This document shows positions 27,026-35,412 of a stretch of DNA of 64,000 nt, piece after piece. Positions within the stretch are counted from its first letter, which is position 1; every line of letters begins with the position of its first letter. The DNA is from an uncultured Microscilla sp. (GTDB lineage Bacteria; Bacteroidota; Bacteroidia; Cytophagales; Microscillaceae): NCBI RefSeq assembly GCF_947493425.1, contig NZ_CANLRP010000025.1:1-64000 (forward strand), read 5' to 3'. A program made the position numbers and the translations under genes. The notes under the pieces are model-generated. The model was not told where the DNA came from. It made no database searches and was given only the letters and a program-made list of their open reading frames with translations.

Positions 27026-27631
27026 ATGGACAACAAAAAATACAACGTAGGGATTTACCTGTTTGACGATGTAGAGGTACTGGATTTTGCCGGACCTTTT
27101 GAAGTATTTGCTGTTACGGCAGAACTATCAGACTATCAATATTTTGAAGTTTTCACTATAAGCGAAAGCGGACAACAAGTAAAGGCTCGGAACGGACTAA
27201 AAGTACAGCCCGACTACGGTTTTGATAATCACCCCAATATTGATGTCTTGATTGTTCCAGGGGGAATGGGTACCCGTGCAGTGCTTAACCACAAAAATGC
27301 GCTTGATTGGATAGCTAAAGTAGATACTACCACTCATATTACTATGTCGGTGTGTACTGGAGCGCTACTGTTGGCAAAACTGGGTTTGCTCAACAATCAA
27401 CCAGCCACTACTCACCATACTACTTTTGATTTTTTGAGGAAAGTATCGCCCACTACTGAGGTGATAGAAAACCAACGTTTTGTAGACAATGGGCATGTGA
27501 TGACTGCGGGAGGCATTGCCGCAGGCATCGATTTGTCGTTGTATGTAGTAGAAAAACTTTTTGGCAAAGAGGCAGTAATAAAAACCCAAAAAGAAATGGA
27601 GTATGGCGATTGGCGAGCGGCCACTGTGTAG
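27026..27631 (+). CDS. DJ-1/PfpI family protein
   Basis: A 201-residue single-domain DJ-1/PfpI-superfamily protein with YLFDDVEVLDFAGPFEVF near the N-terminus and the nucleophile cysteine in MSVCTGALLLAKLGLL. Family members include glyoxalases, isonitrile hydratases (InhA-like) and chaperones; the DFAGPFEVF phrase is closest to the isonitrile-hydratase/ThiJ group. It follows the GlxA-type regulator by about 90 bp but has its own promoter. Start chosen at the ATG at 27026. Confidence 0.85.
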   Translation: MDNKKYNVGIYLFDDVEVLDFAGPFEVFAVTAELSDYQYFEVFTISESGQQVKARNGLKVQPDYGFDNHPNIDVLIVPGGMGTRAVLNHKNALDWIAKVDTTTHITMSVCTGALLLAKLGLLNNQPATTHHTTFDFLRKVSPTTEVIENQRFVDNGHVMTAGGIAAGIDLSLYVVEKLFGKEAVIKTQKEMEYGDWRAATV

Positions 27632-27790
27632 TTAGTGAAGAGTTAGACCAATCAAGCTTGTTGACTTGCTACTAAAAAAGCTTACTGCCTAATTTGGATG
27701 TTTTTGGCTTTTATTGGAAATTTGATTCCGAAAATATTTCCTGTCAAATTGCTGTATAGATTCGTGTACAGCCTAAATAAAAAAAACTAC

Positions 27791-28552
27791 ATGAGACAAA
27801 ATATAGTTGCTGGAAACTGGAAAATGAACAACACCCTTGATGAAGGACTCAAGCTTACCTCTGAGGTGGTAAACATGGTGCAAGACGAACTTACAAACAA
27901 CAATGTACAAGTAATTTTGGGTTGCCCTTTTGTTCATTTGACTAGTGTGCAAAAGCTTACCAATGGTACCAAAGTAGCCTTAAGTGCGCAAAACTGCCAC
28001 GAAGAAACCAAAGGAGCTTACACTGGAGAAATATCGGCAACTATGCTAAAGTCGGTACCTGTAGAGTATGTGATTATAGGGCACAGCGAGCGTCGACAAT
28101 ATTTTGGCGAAAGCCACCAAACCCTTGCTAAAAAAACCGATACTTTGTTGGCGCACAACCTCGCCCCAATTTTTTGTTGTGGCGAATCGTTAGACATCCG
28201 CGAAAAAGGCGAGCATGTAGTGTATGTGTGCAATCAGCTCAAGGACAGTTTGTTTCACCTAAGCGCCGAAGATTTTGCCAAGCTAGTAATTGCCTATGAG
28301 CCTATTTGGGCGATTGGTACTGGAGTAACTGCCTCTAACGAACAGGCGCAGGACATGCACCTTGCCATCAGAAACTTTATTGCTGATAAATATGGAAAAG
28401 AGGTTGCCGAAGGTACTTCTATCTTATATGGTGGAAGCGTGAAGCCTGGCAACGCCAAAGAACTCTTTGCCTGCCCCGATGTAGATGGAGGTTTGGTAGG
28501 AGGGGCTTCGCTCAAGTCGCGTGATTTTGTTGATATTGCCAAAAGTTTTTAA
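27791..28552 (+). CDS. tpiA: Triosephosphate isomerase
   Basis: A 253-residue TIM-barrel enzyme that interconverts dihydroxyacetone phosphate and glyceraldehyde-3-phosphate in glycolysis. Catalytic residues are all visible: Lys in AGNWKMN, His in VIIGHSERR and Glu in AYEPIWAIGTG. The phosphate-binding YGGSVKPGN and GLVGGASL segments are present. Start chosen at the ATG at 27791, where family similarity begins; the open frame extends back to 27698 without support. Confidence 0.97.
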   Translation: MRQNIVAGNWKMNNTLDEGLKLTSEVVNMVQDELTNNNVQVILGCPFVHLTSVQKLTNGTKVALSAQNCHEETKGAYTGEISATMLKSVPVEYVIIGHSERRQYFGESHQTLAKKTDTLLAHNLAPIFCCGESLDIREKGEHVVYVCNQLKDSLFHLSAEDFAKLVIAYEPIWAIGTGVTASNEQAQDMHLAIRNFIADKYGKEVAEGTSILYGGSVKPGNAKELFACPDVDGGLVGGASLKSRDFVDIAKSF

Positions 28553-28637
28553 ATAATTCCAGGCGGCAAGTCTTTGGGTACCAATGCATATCGGTATTTC
28601 AATTACTTGTCGCTTATCACTCAAATATTTTTGCTTA

Positions 28638-29102
28638 CTACACCTCCCACCTTACCTTTACCAATGACAACTGCTCAGTTTCAAGCCGTTGATCAGTCAG
28701 TACTTGAAAACCATTTTTGATATAAAACTCAATAGGCGAAATGTATGTTTGCCCGTCTTTGCGTACATAATGGTGGTGGTCAATTACCCAGCCGTTGAGC
28801 ACCTTGTTTTGCGCCTGAGCGTGTTGTAACAGTCCAGAACCAATGCCTTGTCCTTGTATGTCATCATTGAGCAACATAGCAAACCAGCGGTCATTGTGGC
28901 GGTCGAAAGTGATGAACCAACCTTTAATGATTGCTTGCTTGGTTTGCACCAGCCAATGTGTGGCATTGTGGAGTGGAGCAAGGTATTTTTCAAAACTTAA
29001 AATATTGCTATGTCCTATTTGGGCTGGGTATACCCTGTTCCATATTGTGCGAACTTGTTCTTTTTGTGTATCGTTTAGTGCTTTCGTAATCAAATATTGC
29101 AT
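28638..29102 (-). CDS. GNAT-family acetyltransferase
   Basis: A 154-residue GNAT N-acetyltransferase. The acetyl-CoA loop is in LLNDDIQGQGIGSGLLQHAQ (Q-x-x-G-x-G/A form) and the later strand-helix reads EFYIKNGFQVLTDQ. The substrate is unknown. I start at the ATG at 29102; a TTG at 29126 would add eight residues. Confidence 0.85.
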   Translation of the reverse strand: MQYLITKALNDTQKEQVRTIWNRVYPAQIGHSNILSFEKYLAPLHNATHWLVQTKQAIIKGWFITFDRHNDRWFAMLLNDDIQGQGIGSGLLQHAQAQNKVLNGWVIDHHHYVRKDGQTYISPIEFYIKNGFQVLTDQRLETEQLSLVKVRWEV

Positions 29103-29234
29103 AAGTTTTAGAAAATGGGGTATCAATGCTCCACCGTTTTTTCAATGAAGCGTAGTTTAACTACAAATGAATCAACTTGAAGTAAAACTCAACCTTTACA
29201 GGCTTTATAAAAGAAACAAAATATACTACACCAC

Positions 29235-29267
29235 AAAAAAAGGAAGAGCCTCGTAAGACCCTTCCTT
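29235..29267 (-). terminator. Intrinsic terminator after gdhA
   Basis: AAGGAAG and CTTCCTT form a 7-bp stem with a 14-base loop. On the minus strand a T run follows. It lies about 150 bp beyond the gdhA stop. Confidence 0.6.
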
Positions 29268-29296
29268 ATGTTTTATAGTTGTGCAGACTTCTAACT

Positions 29297-29383
29297 AACA
29301 AGTCTGTAATATATTGAAAATGAGTTTGTTAACTCCCTTTGGAACAGGGCGTAGCACCGATATACATCGGTATCTAAGGACTT
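29297..29383. repeat. Dispersed intergenic repeat, copy 1
   Basis: The stretch beginning CTAACAAGTCTGTAATATAT resembles the one at 43047-43112. Its last 33 bases, with an ACCGATATACATCGGT hairpin, match 51733-51765 with one difference. It lies between gdhA and the terminator at 29235. The function is unknown. Confidence 0.55.
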
Positions 29384-29420
29384 GCGGCTTGTTGCTTGCC
29401 TCTAACTATAATACTATATA

Positions 29421-30695
29421 CTAATAGCCACCACGGAACTGGTAAGTATCTGCTACTTTTTTCAAAGCTACTATATAAGCGGCAATACGCATAGGCACCT
29501 TGTACTCTAGCGAAGTAGCATATACGCGTTCAAAAGCTTCTTTCATAATGCGGTCGCTACGGCGTTTGATACGCTCAGCTGTCCATTTATAGCCTAGTCG
29601 GTTTTGTACCCACTCAAAGTAAGATACAGATACCCCACCTGCATTTGCCAAAATATCGGGTACGGCAAGAATACCTTTTTCGTTGATGATTTTATCTGCT
29701 TTTGCCGAAGTAGGTCCATTGGCACCTTCTACAATCATTTTGGCTTTGATTTTGGGTGCATTGGTTTCTACAATTACATCCTCCATAGCCGCAGGTACCA
29801 ATACGTCTACTTCTAATGTAAGCAAATCTGCGGGATCAATTTTTTCTCCCCCTTTAAAACCCGCCAAAGAACGGTTGTTCTCTTCGGTATGCTTCATGGC
29901 TGCCTTGATGTCTATGCCTTTCTCGTTGTAATAAGCGCCTGTTACATCACTGATTGCCACCACTTTTACCCCGCGCTCGTGTAGTAAACGGGCAGCATGT
30001 GAACCTACATTACCAAAACCTTGTACAGCACAAGTGGCGTGGTATGGGTTTATCCGTAGTTTTTCCATGCCTACCAAAGCACACACCATTACTCCGCGTC
30101 CGGTAGCTTCTACTCTACCTTCTGAACCACCCAATACCAATGGTTTACCTGTCACTACCGAGTGTACAGTCATACCATTTGCTTTTGAGTATTCGTCCAT
30201 CAACCACGCCATTTCGCGAGGACCAGTACCCATGTCAGGAGCAGGAATGTCTCGGTCGGGACCAAAAACGCCCAGCATAGTTTGAGTATAGGTACGCATT
30301 AAGCGCTCTAACTCACCCGCTGACATTTCGCGGGGATTGCAGGTTACGCCTCCTTTGGCACCTCCATAAGGAATATCTACCACAGCACATTTCCAGGTCA
30401 TCCAGGCAGCCAGTGCTTTTACCTCGTTGAGGTTTACACCAGGGTCAAAACGAAGCCCTCCTTTGGCTGGACCTAAAATATTGGAGTGAATTACGCGATA
30501 GCCTTCAAATATTTTGATTTTGCCGTTATCCATTGTTACTGGCAGACCAACCACTACTTGTTTGGCAGGTACTTTCAGAATGTCGTACATTTCTTCATCG
30601 AAACCCAACAATTCAAATGCTGTATTGAATCGTTGCATCATCGATTCTAATGGATTCTCGGTGTCTGTTATAGGAGCGGGCTCAATGTAAGCCAT
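29421..30695 (-). CDS. gdhA: Glutamate dehydrogenase
   Basis: A 424-residue hexameric-type Glu/Leu/Phe/Val dehydrogenase that interconverts glutamate and 2-oxoglutarate plus ammonia. Motifs seen: GPAKGGLRFDP, the catalytic-lysine segment DIPYGGAKGGV, the Asp in PAPDMGTGPREM and the Rossmann loop VQGFGNVGSHAA. The length and the form of the motifs resemble NAD-specific or dual-cofactor enzymes of the RocG/GudB type more than long NADP enzymes; cofactor choice is inferred. It is monocistronic, with a possible promoter about 165 bp upstream. Confidence 0.95.
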   Translation of the reverse strand: MAYIEPAPITDTENPLESMMQRFNTAFELLGFDEEMYDILKVPAKQVVVGLPVTMDNGKIKIFEGYRVIHSNILGPAKGGLRFDPGVNLNEVKALAAWMTWKCAVVDIPYGGAKGGVTCNPREMSAGELERLMRTYTQTMLGVFGPDRDIPAPDMGTGPREMAWLMDEYSKANGMTVHSVVTGKPLVLGGSEGRVEATGRGVMVCALVGMEKLRINPYHATCAVQGFGNVGSHAARLLHERGVKVVAISDVTGAYYNEKGIDIKAAMKHTEENNRSLAGFKGGEKIDPADLLTLEVDVLVPAAMEDVIVETNAPKIKAKMIVEGANGPTSAKADKIINEKGILAVPDILANAGGVSVSYFEWVQNRLGYKWTAERIKRRSDRIMKEAFERVYATSLEYKVPMRIAAYIVALKKVADTYQFRGGY

Positions 30696-30861
30696 AAGCT
30701 ATGTATTTTTGTTGTATATATATATGAATTATTATTTGAGTCGGTATTCACCTGTAATCTCAATGCCTGATGTATTACTTTTCAAACCTTTATTTAGAAA
30801 TAATTTTGTTTGAGAATGAGACACTTCATTACAAGTAATACCGGTGTTTCTCAATGAGCGG

Positions 30862-30869
30862 CAAAGTTA
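30862..30869 (-). promoter_or_regulatory. Candidate -7 box for gdhA
   Basis: Read on the minus strand it is TAACTTTG, fitting the -7 element, about 165 bases before the gdhA ATG. No TTG stands at the ideal distance, so support is partial. Confidence 0.35.
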
Positions 30870-30899
30870 CAGGATTCGCTTTGTAAATATAATTTTTTA

Positions 30900-31769
30900 T
30901 TAAAATATTTGCAGAAAAGCAACAATAAAAGGAATAGCCATTAATAGGGCATCAAATCGGTCTAAAAAGCCTCCGTGACCAGGTATGGTGCTGCCCGAAT
31001 CTTTGATATGAATGCTTCGTTTAAACATAGATTCTATTAGATCGCCAGAGGTACCCGCCAGAATAACAATGACCACTATACCGAGCCATTGCCAGGCTTG
31101 TAAACCGTTGAAAATAAATGATAACAATATAGCCACAAGTAAGGCTGTAACCATTCCGCCTATGCTTCCTTCCCAGGTTTTTTTGGGTGAAATGCGTGGA
31201 AACAAGGAGTGTTTGCCAAAAGCCTTACCAGTAAAATACGCTCCAATATCGTTTGCCCAAATCAAAAACAACACTCCTAATACATTGGTAGGACTATATT
31301 TGCCAGGGACATAAAAAGCCACAAAATGCAGCAAAGCAAAAGGAACCGCAATGTACATAATGCCCAAAAACCACCAGCCCAAATCTTGAAAAGGGGTGGG
31401 ATTGTTTTTGCGGTAAAGCTCTAGTAAAAAAGCAGCAAATAATGCCGGGAAAACCAGAATGTAAAACTTGACTGCCGCCACTGGCAGCGGGTTGTAAAAG
31501 TAGAGGAAAATAAGCACGTTGGTGGCAGCCCCCAGTACAATGCCGTAAATTTGTAAGTCTTGTTTTTTACGCAGACCAGTTAATTGATAAAACTCGCGTT
31601 GGGTAATCAGGGAAATAAGCAAAAATATACTAAAATAACTCCACGGGTGCCAAAACAAAGCACCTAAAATAATCCCTAATCCGGCAAGCCCGGCTATTAC
31701 TCTTTGTTTTAACTCTGCACTTCCCTTTTTGGTGTTTTGATCAGTTTTCACTGAATTTTCTTCATTCAT
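30900..31769 (-). CDS. cdsA: Phosphatidate cytidylyltransferase
   Basis: A 289-residue inner-membrane enzyme that makes CDP-diacylglycerol from phosphatidate and CTP, the entry to phospholipid synthesis. About eight hydrophobic helices are seen. The CDS signature is in the C-terminal third: SGDLIESMFKRSIHIKDSG, GHGGFLDRFDAL, plus RISPKKTWEGSIGG. It lies 4 bp after a CPBP-family protease gene on the same strand, so the two are cotranscribed. Confidence 0.95.
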   Translation of the reverse strand: MNEENSVKTDQNTKKGSAELKQRVIAGLAGLGIILGALFWHPWSYFSIFLLISLITQREFYQLTGLRKKQDLQIYGIVLGAATNVLIFLYFYNPLPVAAVKFYILVFPALFAAFLLELYRKNNPTPFQDLGWWFLGIMYIAVPFALLHFVAFYVPGKYSPTNVLGVLFLIWANDIGAYFTGKAFGKHSLFPRISPKKTWEGSIGGMVTALLVAILLSFIFNGLQAWQWLGIVVIVILAGTSGDLIESMFKRSIHIKDSGSTIPGHGGFLDRFDALLMAIPFIVAFLQIF

Positions 31770-31773
31770 TGGG

Positions 31774-32739
31774 TTAGTTGTTTTCTCCTGCGTAATGTAT
31801 GTCCTCTTGGTTTTGGGTGGAAGGTACTTTCAATGTTTGTGTATACAATAACCACAACAAAGCCGCTGAGCCAATCAGCGAAAGCACCACCCAAAGAGTA
31901 GAGTAGTTGATAGTTTGAATATCAAAAGAAACGACTTTTTGCTTGTAAAGATAAATCATCAATAAGGTAAAGGCATTATTGAGGAAGTGTGCCAGCACAG
32001 GTAGCCACAAATTGCCCGACCAGTAATAAATGTACCCAAACAATACCCCCAGCAACATACGTGGTACCAAGCCATAAAACTGTAGGTGGAGGGCACTAAA
32101 CAAAAAAGCGCTCAACCATATTGCCAGATGGGGGCTCATAAGGTAAGAAAATTTTTTCTGGATTAACCCCCGAAAGATAAGTTCTTCACCAATGCCAGGC
32201 AACAAAGCAATAATAAACGTGGCAATCAAAAGCTCAGGCAGGCTACCTATGTTGGTCAGGAAAGCGGTGAGTTTGGCAAGTTGTTCTTCTTTGGCTTTGG
32301 CAGCTTGTTCAAACTCTGACAAAAAAGCGGGGAGTTCCAGGTTGGCGTTCCAATGAATCACTGATGACATAAAGGGCATAACTACTAACACAATGACCAA
32401 GGCAAGTATAAGGGGAATCAGCGAAGTTTTGCGTTCGTTGAGGCTGGCGATGCTTTTGTGCTCAAACCACCGCAAGTACGCCCAAGGCACCAGAATAAAT
32501 CCTATCAATGCTGTAATTCCCTGCAAAGCCAGAATCAGCATTCTACCTTCAGTATTGTTGGGAGGGTTGCTGATAAAGTTGGTCATTCCGGCAAAGGTGA
32601 GATTGTCATAAAAAGGCAAAATAGCCAAAAATGCCAGCAATGGACCTATTAAAAATAAACCGATGAATAAGCACCCAGTGAGTATCAATAGTTGTGATAC
32701 AACAGCAGATCTGGAGGTTACTTCAGATTGGTCAAGCAT
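31774..32739 (-). CDS. CPBP-family intramembrane metalloprotease
   Basis: A 321-residue membrane protein of the CPBP/Abi family, related to Rce1 prenyl-protein endopeptidases. The hallmark motifs are present: GIGEELIFRGLIQKK (EExxxR), FSALHLQFYG (histidine) and LAHFLNNAF (HxxxN). About seven to eight transmembrane helices are seen. Such proteins cleave within the membrane or act in peptide maturation or immunity; the substrate is unknown. It is the first gene of a two-gene unit with cdsA. Confidence 0.9.
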   Translation of the reverse strand: MLDQSEVTSRSAVVSQLLILTGCLFIGLFLIGPLLAFLAILPFYDNLTFAGMTNFISNPPNNTEGRMLILALQGITALIGFILVPWAYLRWFEHKSIASLNERKTSLIPLILALVIVLVVMPFMSSVIHWNANLELPAFLSEFEQAAKAKEEQLAKLTAFLTNIGSLPELLIATFIIALLPGIGEELIFRGLIQKKFSYLMSPHLAIWLSAFLFSALHLQFYGLVPRMLLGVLFGYIYYWSGNLWLPVLAHFLNNAFTLLMIYLYKQKVVSFDIQTINYSTLWVVLSLIGSAALLWLLYTQTLKVPSTQNQEDIHYAGENN

Positions 32740-32900
32740 ATTAATTTATGTTTTGTCTTCGGTTGCCTGTAAGGTATACCTAAGTTTTAAGTACGATTTC
32801 TCGTTTAAAAGCGGTAAATTTACAGCAAAAATGGTGATTAATAACAGTTTATGTGTAATTAAATATTGCCAAAAAACTTCTGGTGATTATTAAACATACT

Positions 32901-33785
32901 ATGATAAAAAAACAATTAAGCTTTATTTTCTTTTGTTTGGTTTACCTAACAATACCAACAAGGGCGCAACAATCGGCCTGTGAACTATTAAATAAAGGCA
33001 TCACTTATTATCAAAACAATCAGGCAGATAGCGCAGTAATTGTATGGCAACAGGTAGTCAAAAATTATCCTGACACTACCAGTTGTTATGGTAGGTGTTA
33101 TCACAATATTCCTTTTGCTTATCTCAAACTTAAACAAAATGATAAAGCAAAAGAATGGTTTCAGAAAATTATCGATTCAAAGCTGAATGATCGTGATGAA
33201 GGTACCCATATTATGGAACCTTATGCCAACTACAAACATAATGCTTGCATGAAAATGGCGATGTTGTTGTTCGAAGAAGACAAGTTTGACCAAATGTTAC
33301 GTTTTCTCAAACTAGCCGAAACCAAACATAAATACCAAGCCGTTAGTGGTACATCGTTTGAAAAACGCGCTGTAAGTATTGCTTACCATAGAGTGAGGGC
33401 TTGGAAGGCAAAGAAAAATGACAAAGAAGCGTTGTTTGTAATGGTGGAGAAGATGTTAGACACGGATATATTTTTTAGAGCTCCTGACGTAGGTTCTATT
33501 ACTTACCTTGATTTTTACAGGTATTTCCACCCAAAACTAAAACCTTTGGTAAAGGAGTTATATGGTTATGAGAAGTTTGTCAAACAACTTAAGGACGCCA
33601 TCGAAACGCTTAGGGTAAAAGAGGTAACAATAGGCAAAGAAAAGGAAAAAGCAAAACTTGCTACTTTTACTTTCGATGGGCGTGTGTTCTCTATAGGTTC
33701 ATCAAACGATGAATATACTGAGGCAGACTTCAAAAAAAGGCTGTTGGATAATTCACTATTTGATGTACTAAAAGAAAAAGATTAA
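32901..33785 (+). CDS. Exported TPR-like protein
   Basis: A 294-residue secreted protein with a signal peptide (about 1-23, ending PTRAQ). Residues about 25-130 form TPR-like helices (LNKGITYYQNNQADSAVIVW, AYLKLKQNDKAKEWFQK). The C-terminal third is charged and helical, ending in a short beta-like segment. I recognise no specific family. I start it at the ATG at 32901, since the upstream GTG at 32883 would spoil the signal peptide. dusB follows by 21 bp, so they may share a transcript. Confidence 0.7.
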   Translation: MIKKQLSFIFFCLVYLTIPTRAQQSACELLNKGITYYQNNQADSAVIVWQQVVKNYPDTTSCYGRCYHNIPFAYLKLKQNDKAKEWFQKIIDSKLNDRDEGTHIMEPYANYKHNACMKMAMLLFEEDKFDQMLRFLKLAETKHKYQAVSGTSFEKRAVSIAYHRVRAWKAKKNDKEALFVMVEKMLDTDIFFRAPDVGSITYLDFYRYFHPKLKPLVKELYGYEKFVKQLKDAIETLRVKEVTIGKEKEKAKLATFTFDGRVFSIGSSNDEYTEADFKKRLLDNSLFDVLKEKD

Positions 33786-33806
33786 TTAATTTTTAAGTGT
33801 AGAAAA

Positions 33807-34799
33807 TTGGTAAAAATAGGAAATATAGAAGTAGGTGAGTTCCCGTTGTTGTTGGCACCTATGGAAGACGTAAGCGATCCTCCATTTAGGGCTGCTTGCA
33901 AGCAAAACGGAGCGGATGTAATGTATACGGAGTTTATAGCCGCTGAAGGTTTGATTCGCGATGCGCATAAGAGTGTACAAAAGCTGGATATTTATGACTA
34001 TGAGCGCCCCATTGGTATTCAAATATTTGGGGCTAATATAGAGTCTATGCGGTTGGCAGCTGACATAGTGGAGCGTACCCAACCCGAAATATTGGATATA
34101 AACTATGGTTGTCCGGTAAAAAAAGTAGCCTGTAAAGGGGCTGGTGCAGGTATTTTGCAGGACTTGCCCAAGATGCAAAAAATGACCGAGGAGATTGTAA
34201 AACGAGTGAAACTTCCGGTAACGGTAAAAACCCGTCTGGGCTGGGACGATAGCTCAATTAAAATAATGGAGGTGGCAAAGCGCCTGCAAGATGTAGGCAT
34301 CAAAGCTTTGAGCATTCATGGGCGTACCCGCAAACAAATGTATAAAGGCGAAGCCAACTGGGAACCTATCGCTGAGGTAAAGAATAACCCGGATATTCAT
34401 ATTCCTATTTTTGGAAATGGTGACATTGACACCCCCGAAAAGGCATTAGAATACAAAAATCGTTATGGGGTAGACGGCATTATGATTGGACGTGCCGCCA
34501 TTGGCTACCCCTGGATTTTTAACGAAATAAAACACTATATGGCAACAGGCAAAAAACTAGCTCCTCCTACTCTGGAGCAGCGGGTAGCAGTTTGTCACCA
34601 ACATCTGGTACATTCGGTAGAGTGGAAAGGCGAAAAACAAGGGGTTTTTGAAATGCGCCGCCATTATACCAACTATTTCAGAGGCTTTCATGGGTTCAAG
34701 CCTTTCCGTACTCGCCTGGTAGAAGCTGGTTCTCCACAAGAGGTCATTGATATTTTGGGCGAAGTAGGTGTACATTATGCCAATAAAGTATTGGTGTAA
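33807..34799 (+). CDS. dusB: tRNA-dihydrouridine synthase (DusB type)
   Basis: A 330-residue FMN enzyme that reduces uridine to dihydrouridine in the tRNA D-loop. Features: LLLAPMEDVSDPPFR (FMN site), EILDINYGCPVKKV with the catalytic Cys, IHGRTRKQMYKGEANW and FGNGDIDTPEKA. Homology begins at the first residues (VKIGNIEVGEFP), so the start must be the TTG at 33807; no ATG is available. Its downstream convergent neighbour encodes a K+ channel, and a MITE-like element fills the gap. Confidence 0.95.
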   Translation: MVKIGNIEVGEFPLLLAPMEDVSDPPFRAACKQNGADVMYTEFIAAEGLIRDAHKSVQKLDIYDYERPIGIQIFGANIESMRLAADIVERTQPEILDINYGCPVKKVACKGAGAGILQDLPKMQKMTEEIVKRVKLPVTVKTRLGWDDSSIKIMEVAKRLQDVGIKALSIHGRTRKQMYKGEANWEPIAEVKNNPDIHIPIFGNGDIDTPEKALEYKNRYGVDGIMIGRAAIGYPWIFNEIKHYMATGKKLAPPTLEQRVAVCHQHLVHSVEWKGEKQGVFEMRRHYTNYFRGFHGFKPFRTRLVEAGSPQEVIDILGEVGVHYANKVLV

Positions 34800-34837
34800 T
34801 AACTCCTCAAAAAGTAAATAATAAGTAAAAGCCCCCT

Positions 34838-35373
34838 GAGCCAAGGAATGGTACCAAAATAAATTTACATTCTTAACCTCATCTTTTGAGGCTATACTTT
34901 GTTAAAAAATAGCCGAATAGCGATGCTATTAGCCGACCATCCCTCAAGCTCGCTCAATATCCACTAGGACAGGCATTTGTTTTTTAATAATCGAGTAATA
35001 GCGGTTGCGTCAGCTGGACTCAGCCTTAGTTTGTTGCCGTTAAGAATCTGTGAAACGAAGCCGTAAAAACTGATCACTGTTTGAGCGAAGCGAGTTTGAG
35101 CAGTTTCGGCGTAGTGGAGCAGATTTAGGCAAAACAAACTACAGCTGCGGGTTTTTTGGTTACTTTTTTACCTGTAGAAAAAAGTAACGGTTCACCGATA
35201 TTCTAATCAATCATTACACAAGTGTGTTTAATGATTGACAACTTTTTAATAGAAAAATCACTTTATAATTATTAAATACCAGTTGTCGCTCCTACTGGAT
35301 ATTGCCGTGCCGCGTCTAGCAACAAAATATTTTATTAAACTATAGAAATTTATTTTTACACCATTCCTAAGCT
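34838..35373. mobile_element. MITE-like element, copy B, interrupted by a nested insertion
   Basis: The outer parts (34838-34965 and 35294-35373) match copy A at 1642-1848 in reverse orientation, including both terminal repeats and the internal hairpins. Between them sits a 328-bp insertion flanked by a repeated ACT. Two independent insertions are therefore layered at this site. Confidence 0.72.
34966..35293. mobile_element. Nested 328-bp insertion inside copy B
   Basis: Copy A defines the empty site (CCACTGGATATT, read on its complement). Here that site reads CCACT, then 328 bp, then ACTGGATATT, so a 3-base ACT is duplicated. The insert is non-coding. It holds a perfect 11-bp hairpin (35159-35169 with 35178-35188) and a 9-bp palindrome (35208-35216 with 35229-35237). 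Its ends, AGGACAGG and CGCTCCT, are only weakly inverted. Confidence 0.6.
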
Positions 35374-35412
35374 AGTTCAGGGGGCTTTCAGTTGAAAACT
35401 TGCTTAAGTTTT

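Larger units (their letters stand above)
34828..35388. terminator. Interrupted bidirectional terminator palindrome
   Basis: AAAGCCCCCTGA (34828-34839) and TCAGGGGGCTTT (35377-35388) are perfect 12-base complements lying between the convergent dusB and trkH genes. They would make a good bidirectional terminator were they adjacent, but a 530-bp repeat element separates them. Copy A of that element has no such flanks, so these arms belong to the target site and not to the element. Confidence 0.6.

Noticed and set aside
27698-27790. Longer N-terminus for triosephosphate isomerase
   Set aside because: Family similarity starts at the ATG at 27791.
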